DNA from: Caldithrix sp.
GTDB lineage: Bacteria > KSB1 > UBA2214 > DYKH01
Assembly (NCBI GenBank): GCA_020722685.1
Contig: DYKH01000103.1
Coordinates: forward strand, 1-18,243
Length of the DNA stretch: 18,243 bases
Direction of reading: 5' to 3'
The position numbers were made by a program, and so were the translations under genes. The stretch's first letter is position 1. Each line of letters starts with the position of its first letter. The notes under the pieces were generated by a model. It was not told the DNA's origin, did not search any database, and saw only the letters and a list, made by a program, of their open reading frames with translations. This document shows, in pieces, positions 14,816 through 18,243 of the stretch.

Positions 14816-16420
14816 ATGGCTGATTGCACGCAAAAATTTATTAATTATCTCGTTGACCAAACCCCACATTTTGCGCCTGATATCTTGCGGGCTATCCACC
14901 CAATGTCAGGTACATGGCTGGGTAAGGTCAAGACAGAACGATGGCCGTCCTTTGCCGGGAACGTCCATTACTTTGACAAGTATGAGCAGGTCTTTGTGAA
15001 TCCTGTCCGACAATGGGTACCGAAAGAGTACGCAGCGTGTCAGGGTACACCCTGCGATTATAACGCCGACCAGATTGGTTGGGGTAACTCACGCTATTCT
15101 TTCTTTAAAGAACAGCGCAGTATCGAGACGCCTTTGATCTGTTTTGATCAGATCAGGGACGTTTCACATGCTAGAGAGAATCTCCAGCAGATCGTTAACG
15201 ACATCTTAAAGCCCGCTACCGACACTATCATGTCGTACTACATCAAAAAGCGGGCCGCTATACACGCGAAAAATAAGATCGTCGCGAACCATAGCATGAC
15301 ACCATTCACCTTCGATTGGGCTGTGTCAGGTGAAAACGAAGTCTACATTGATACTAATGTGGCTCCAACCGCAGTGGCAAAACTGACACCGCAACATCTA
15401 CAGCGAATGGTCATGCCGTTGACACTGGCAGGTTACATGGATGTCAGAGTGCTCAGCGACGATTTCCCGCGGTTGATGGAACTGATTACTGACATGGAGA
15501 CTTGCTGGGAGCTTGACAAACAGGCTACCACCGCAGGCTCAGGTTCGACCGGACTTAACGCTTACTGGCGGTATGACGATTGGACCACGGCTAACCAGTA
15601 CTGGCGGTACGGATTCAGTGGGCAACTTGGTAATTATGCCGTTTCCGTGGATCCGTTTGCGCTCCGGTTCCAATATGTCGGAATCGTTAGCGGTAAATAT
15701 CGGTATCAGGTAATTCTGCCATATCGGAACGTTTCGGCTGAGACCACAGATGGTAATGAGAACTGGGTAAGCGGCAGTGGTCTGAGAATGGAACCTAACC
15801 CAGATTATGAGCTTGCTCAATATCAGTTCACTTACGTCTGGCACCGAGCAGCTGGTACTGTTTATGTCGCGGATGCCGAAAGTGTCCATCCCAACATGCC
15901 TTTCATGGCCAGAGACCTGGCCGGGAAATGGTACTTCTCAAATACCGATCTCGGTTGCGAGAACGTCCGGAAGAACAAAGGCAAATTCTGGGCCGACTTC
16001 GAGTTAGCATGGCGGCCTTCGCGGCCTGAATTGTCTGCGATATTCTTCCACAGACGCGAACCTGCTGTGATACCGACCATTTATCCGAGCGCGGATGCTC
16101 CTCCGGCTAGCGACCAGACATACAGTGCCGCTCCTTCGGCTTGTACGCTCTGGTGGGAGCTGCCTACTCTTGGTACAGGGCAGGGGTATGTCATTAACAA
16201 TGGCGATATCTACGTTGACGGTAATCCAATCGCCTTTGGTGGTACGGGCTGTGTGGCTACATTAGCTGCGCTCGTGACAGCATTGAACGGTAACACCGTC
16301 ACTGCGGCCCTAGGTACATGGGCGGCTGCAGATCCTGACAACGATGGCACGCAAGAACTGACGTTGCAGAGCCCAACGTCAGGTGACATCGATGTCATTA
16401 TTAACGTTTGCACATTGTAA
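14816..16420 (+). CDS. Putative major capsid protein
   Basis: This 534-residue protein is called the major capsid protein from its position directly after the scaffold and before tail genes, and from its size. The first 400 or so residues are a Trp/Tyr-rich mixed alpha/beta protein with a helical stretch near 118-155 (ENLQQIVNDILKPATDTI), which could be the HK97 spine helix; I see no diagnostic motif. From about residue 425 the sequence changes to a Pro/Ala/Ser linker and a beta-rich Gly/Thr domain (YVINNGDIYVDGNPIAFGG, then DGTQELTLQSPTSGD) resembling an added surface domain. A TAGG lies about 9 bases before the ATG. A separate promoter or leader structure may lift its expression. A tail or other virion protein is the alternative. 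Confidence 0.65.
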   Translation: MADCTQKFINYLVDQTPHFAPDILRAIHPMSGTWLGKVKTERWPSFAGNVHYFDKYEQVFVNPVRQWVPKEYAACQGTPCDYNADQIGWGNSRYSFFKEQRSIETPLICFDQIRDVSHARENLQQIVNDILKPATDTIMSYYIKKRAAIHAKNKIVANHSMTPFTFDWAVSGENEVYIDTNVAPTAVAKLTPQHLQRMVMPLTLAGYMDVRVLSDDFPRLMELITDMETCWELDKQATTAGSGSTGLNAYWRYDDWTTANQYWRYGFSGQLGNYAVSVDPFALRFQYVGIVSGKYRYQVILPYRNVSAETTDGNENWVSGSGLRMEPNPDYELAQYQFTYVWHRAAGTVYVADAESVHPNMPFMARDLAGKWYFSNTDLGCENVRKNKGKFWADFELAWRPSRPELSAIFFHRREPAVIPTIYPSADAPPASDQTYSAAPSACTLWWELPTLGTGQGYVINNGDIYVDGNPIAFGGTGCVATLAALVTALNGNTVTAALGTWAAADPDNDGTQELTLQSPTSGDIDVIINVCTL

Positions 16421-16429
16421 GGTTTGACA

Positions 16430-16462
16430 TTGGCGCCACACTCGATTCGGGTGTGGCGCCAA
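16430..16462 (+). terminator. Strong hairpin, probable terminator after the capsid gene
   Basis: TTGGCGCCACAC (16430-16441) pairs perfectly with GTGTGGCGCCAA (16451-16462); a T-G, C-G and G-C extension leaves a three-base loop, giving a stem of 15 pairs. No long U run follows directly; the next element is the 14-base palindrome at 16464-16477 and then TTTCTT. It could end or partly end transcripts after the capsid gene, or protect the 3' end of capsid mRNA. It lies 10 bases after the capsid stop. Confidence 0.7.
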
Positions 16463-16463
16463 C

Positions 16464-16477
16464 TCAATCTAGATTGA
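16464..16477. repeat. 14-base perfect palindrome before the next gene
   Basis: TCAATCTAGATTGA is a perfect inverted repeat sitting between the hairpin and the next start codon, occupying the place where a ribosome-binding site would be. It may be a protein-binding site or a second small stem of a tandem terminator. Function is not known. Confidence 0.5.
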
Positions 16478-16483
16478 TTTCTT

Positions 16484-16822
16484 ATGGCGACCTCAACGGC
16501 GCTTACCGACTTCCAGCGACTTGCGCAACAAGTCCAAAACTTAATTGATTACCTAACCAGTCATATGATCTCTTGCCCAGCAATAGACATGCTTAATGGG
16601 GCTTCACCGTCGTCTTTAACCCCGGACCAGCTTTCCAGCTTGAACGCCGAGCTAATGGTGTGCTTACTCGGCAACGTGGGCCACGGAGGAGTGTATTGCG
16701 GTATAGATGATCCTCCCACGTTCGATCCTGGTTCTAGCTGCGCCAAATATTACAACACTAGCAATGGCAAGGAATGGAACTGGAACGATTCAACAAATAC
16801 TTGGGATCTTGTACTTTCATGA
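16484..16822 (+). CDS. Small hypothetical virion protein
   Basis: This 112-residue protein has no recognised family. Residues 1-30 are helical (ALTDFQRLAQQVQNLIDYL), followed by SPSSLTPDQLSSLNAELM (43-60) and a C-terminal beta-like stretch rich in Trp and Asn (KEWNWNDSTNTWDL), similar in style to short segments of phage tail and head-fibre proteins. Cysteines occur at 31, 59, 72 and 85. It starts right after the hairpin and palindrome with no Shine-Dalgarno sequence, and its stop overlaps the next start as ATGA (16819-16822). Its place between capsid and tailspike suggests a minor head or connector protein. Confidence 0.65.
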   Translation: MATSTALTDFQRLAQQVQNLIDYLTSHMISCPAIDMLNGASPSSLTPDQLSSLNAELMVCLLGNVGHGGVYCGIDDPPTFDPGSSCAKYYNTSNGKEWNWNDSTNTWDLVLS

Positions 16823-18243
16823 AACGATTATTGATCTACTTCGGTCTATGCGGTTTAGCGGCATTGACCGGTATGTCACAGTACGCGCCGTTTCTGCGTA
16901 CCCCTTGGACCACTAATAACGCTGGCCTAATAGCCACAAACGGCATCGGCTGGCTCGCTGGCCAGCCTACAAATGCAGCGCTAACACAGATCGGTTCGCT
17001 AACGCCTGCGACTGGCGATATCCTGGTGCGTACTGCCACAGGCTGGGGATTGCTGTCACCGAGTTCAACAGCCGGCTACATTCTGACAAGCGCCGGTTCT
17101 AATGCGGTGCCAACGTGGACAGGGTCTTCAGCGGTCTACACAAATCTTACCGTTGTTGAAACAGTTTCGCAGCTCTCAACGATGGCAGGTTCTGCGTCCA
17201 CTAACATAGTCATCGCGCTCGGCTATAGCGAACCAGGCGACGGCGGAGGCGGTGTTTTCTTTTGGGCTCAGAATTGTCTCGGGTTCGGTAACGGTTTGAT
17301 CGACATCACCAGTGGCGGCAGTGGCTATACTATCGCACCGTCCACATTTGTGAAGACCGCTGGTGGTAGCGGTTATACAAACGGCCCTGCGACGATGACA
17401 ATATCTGGCTATGACATCAATGTTAATCTCACCACATCGGGCGGAGCTGTGACTGCAATCAGTTATGTGAGCGGTGTAACCGATAGCACTGACTACTCGA
17501 ACGTGCCGATCATTCAGGGTTCGGCTACGAACGCAACTGGGTATGTAGGCTTCTATACCACCTTTACTCGGAACGTTTTAGGCGGCACAGGTACCGGTAC
17601 TTACATGACCATTTATGGACTCTCTGAGGGCAGCGTAACGGAAGTCGCTTTTGGTAATAACGCGCCCGGTAGATGGGGCTCATATAGTGTATTACCTGGC
17701 ACGGCCGACGGCAATTATAGGCGAACAGGAATTCAGCTTGCAACTTCAGGATCCGAAGTCTCACCGACGATTAAATGTTATGTGTTCGGGCTCGGCGGCA
17801 CTCATTTCCCCGGCAACGGCGGTGTTTGGGTCCGAGCGCAGACAGCACCAATCAACGCTCGCTGGTTTGGCGCAAAAGCCGGCGATGGTGTTGACGACAC
17901 TGAAGCTATTCAGGCTGCGCTCGCACTCGCGCACGCGAACGCTAGCAACCCACTCACAAAAGACGCATCGTTATGTTGGCTGCCAGCTGGCACGTATGAC
18001 GTCGCTGGCACACTGCGAATGGAACGCAACCATGTCACACTCAAGGGCGATGGCCGATACGCGACGTACCTATCTACGACCCGCAATAACCATACGCCTA
18101 TTATCTTGATTCGGGACGGCCCAAATACGCCTGATCTTGTCGACGAACAAGCCGTCGTAGGAATAGGATTGATAGGCGGAACGATCATACCATCAGCCTG
18201 GAGCGGTGCGATGGGTCTGGTTATCCAGAACGCTCACAGATAC
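16819..18243 (+). CDS. Tailspike/tail fibre with pectate-lyase-like domain (partial, runs off window)
   Basis: A frame of 475 codons without stop runs from the ATG of an ATGA overlap to the right edge, so the C-terminus is missing. Residues 1-21 (MKRLLIYFGLCGLAALTGMS) look like a signal peptide. Next come tail-fibre-like segments: TPATGDILVRTATGW (about 68-82), the GYSEPGDGGGGVFFW signature (135-149) common before beta-helix domains, and two Gly-rich GGSGYT repeats (166-171, 182-187). A right-handed beta-helix of the Pectate_lyase_3 type begins at GAKAGDGVDD (351-360), with TEAIQAAL and LPAGTYDV following. Such tailspikes bind or cut host surface polysaccharide. Catalytic residues would lie beyond the edge. 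Confidence is high for the family, moderate for the role. Confidence 0.85.
   Translation, partial: MKRLLIYFGLCGLAALTGMSQYAPFLRTPWTTNNAGLIATNGIGWLAGQPTNAALTQIGSLTPATGDILVRTATGWGLLSPSSTAGYILTSAGSNAVPTWTGSSAVYTNLTVVETVSQLSTMAGSASTNIVIALGYSEPGDGGGGVFFWAQNCLGFGNGLIDITSGGSGYTIAPSTFVKTAGGSGYTNGPATMTISGYDINVNLTTSGGAVTAISYVSGVTDSTDYSNVPIIQGSATNATGYVGFYTTFTRNVLGGTGTGTYMTIYGLSEGSVTEVAFGNNAPGRWGSYSVLPGTADGNYRRTGIQLATSGSEVSPTIKCYVFGLGGTHFPGNGGVWVRAQTAPINARWFGAKAGDGVDDTEAIQAALALAHANASNPLTKDASLCWLPAGTYDVAGTLRMERNHVTLKGDGRYATYLSTTRNNHTPIILIRDGPNTPDLVDEQAVVGIGLIGGTIIPSAWSGAMGLVIQNAHRY

Noticed and set aside
14625..14999. Plus-strand 124-codon frame spanning the structured gap and the capsid start
   Set aside because: TTG start, Arg/Ser-rich, and its second half lies inside the capsid gene in another frame; the hairpins explain the gap better.
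1..18243. tRNA genes, integrase, attachment sites, insertion sequences, lysis genes
   Set aside because: None recognised on either strand by reading; no cloverleaf-like segment or transposase or recombinase motif seen.

Overview
The window looks like part of a tailed double-stranded DNA phage genome, probably a podovirus-like virus assembled from a metagenome. There is a replication module on the minus strand (positions 518-2481: DnaB-type helicase, VRR-NUC nuclease, small zinc-ribbon protein). A long virion-assembly operon runs on the plus strand (2587 to the right edge: large terminase, portal, scaffold, capsid, tailspike). No bacterial housekeeping gene, tRNA, insertion sequence, integrase or CRISPR array is visible. 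The host cannot be named. Most plus-strand starts lack a Shine-Dalgarno sequence and many genes are joined by ATGA stop/start overlaps, so the host probably initiates many genes without strong SD pairing.

Layout. 1-517 holds no convincing gene. It is AT-rich, then switches abruptly from an almost pure pyrimidine tract (251-310) to a purine-rich tract (311-445) carrying four evenly spaced runs of 5-6 G; it is a candidate origin or other replication/regulatory landmark. 518-2481 is a tight three-gene leftward operon. 2482-2586 is a divergent promoter region with back-to-back TTGACA boxes. 2587-4449 encodes TerL, followed by two small proteins (4451-5135).

5132-10860 is a six-gene glycan cassette placed between terminase and portal: a three-module glycosyltransferase, a class I methyltransferase, a short GT2-type glycosyltransferase, an FkbM methyltransferase, and the two halves of an HldE-like ADP-heptose synthesis enzyme encoded as separate genes in reverse order (adenylyltransferase, then kinase). 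An overlooked 46-codon gene (10863-11003) couples the cassette to the portal gene. 11000-16420 is the head module (portal, small protein, scaffold, structured intergenic RNA, putative major capsid protein). A strong hairpin (16430-16462) separates the capsid gene from a small virion protein and a tailspike-like protein that runs off the right edge and begins with a signal-peptide-like segment.

How it fits together (inference). The minus-strand genes replicate the genome and the plus-strand operon packages it. The cassette could build and transfer an activated heptose-like sugar, decorated by methylation, onto either the virion or the host envelope. Its position inside the late operon and its translational coupling to structural genes favour a role late in infection.
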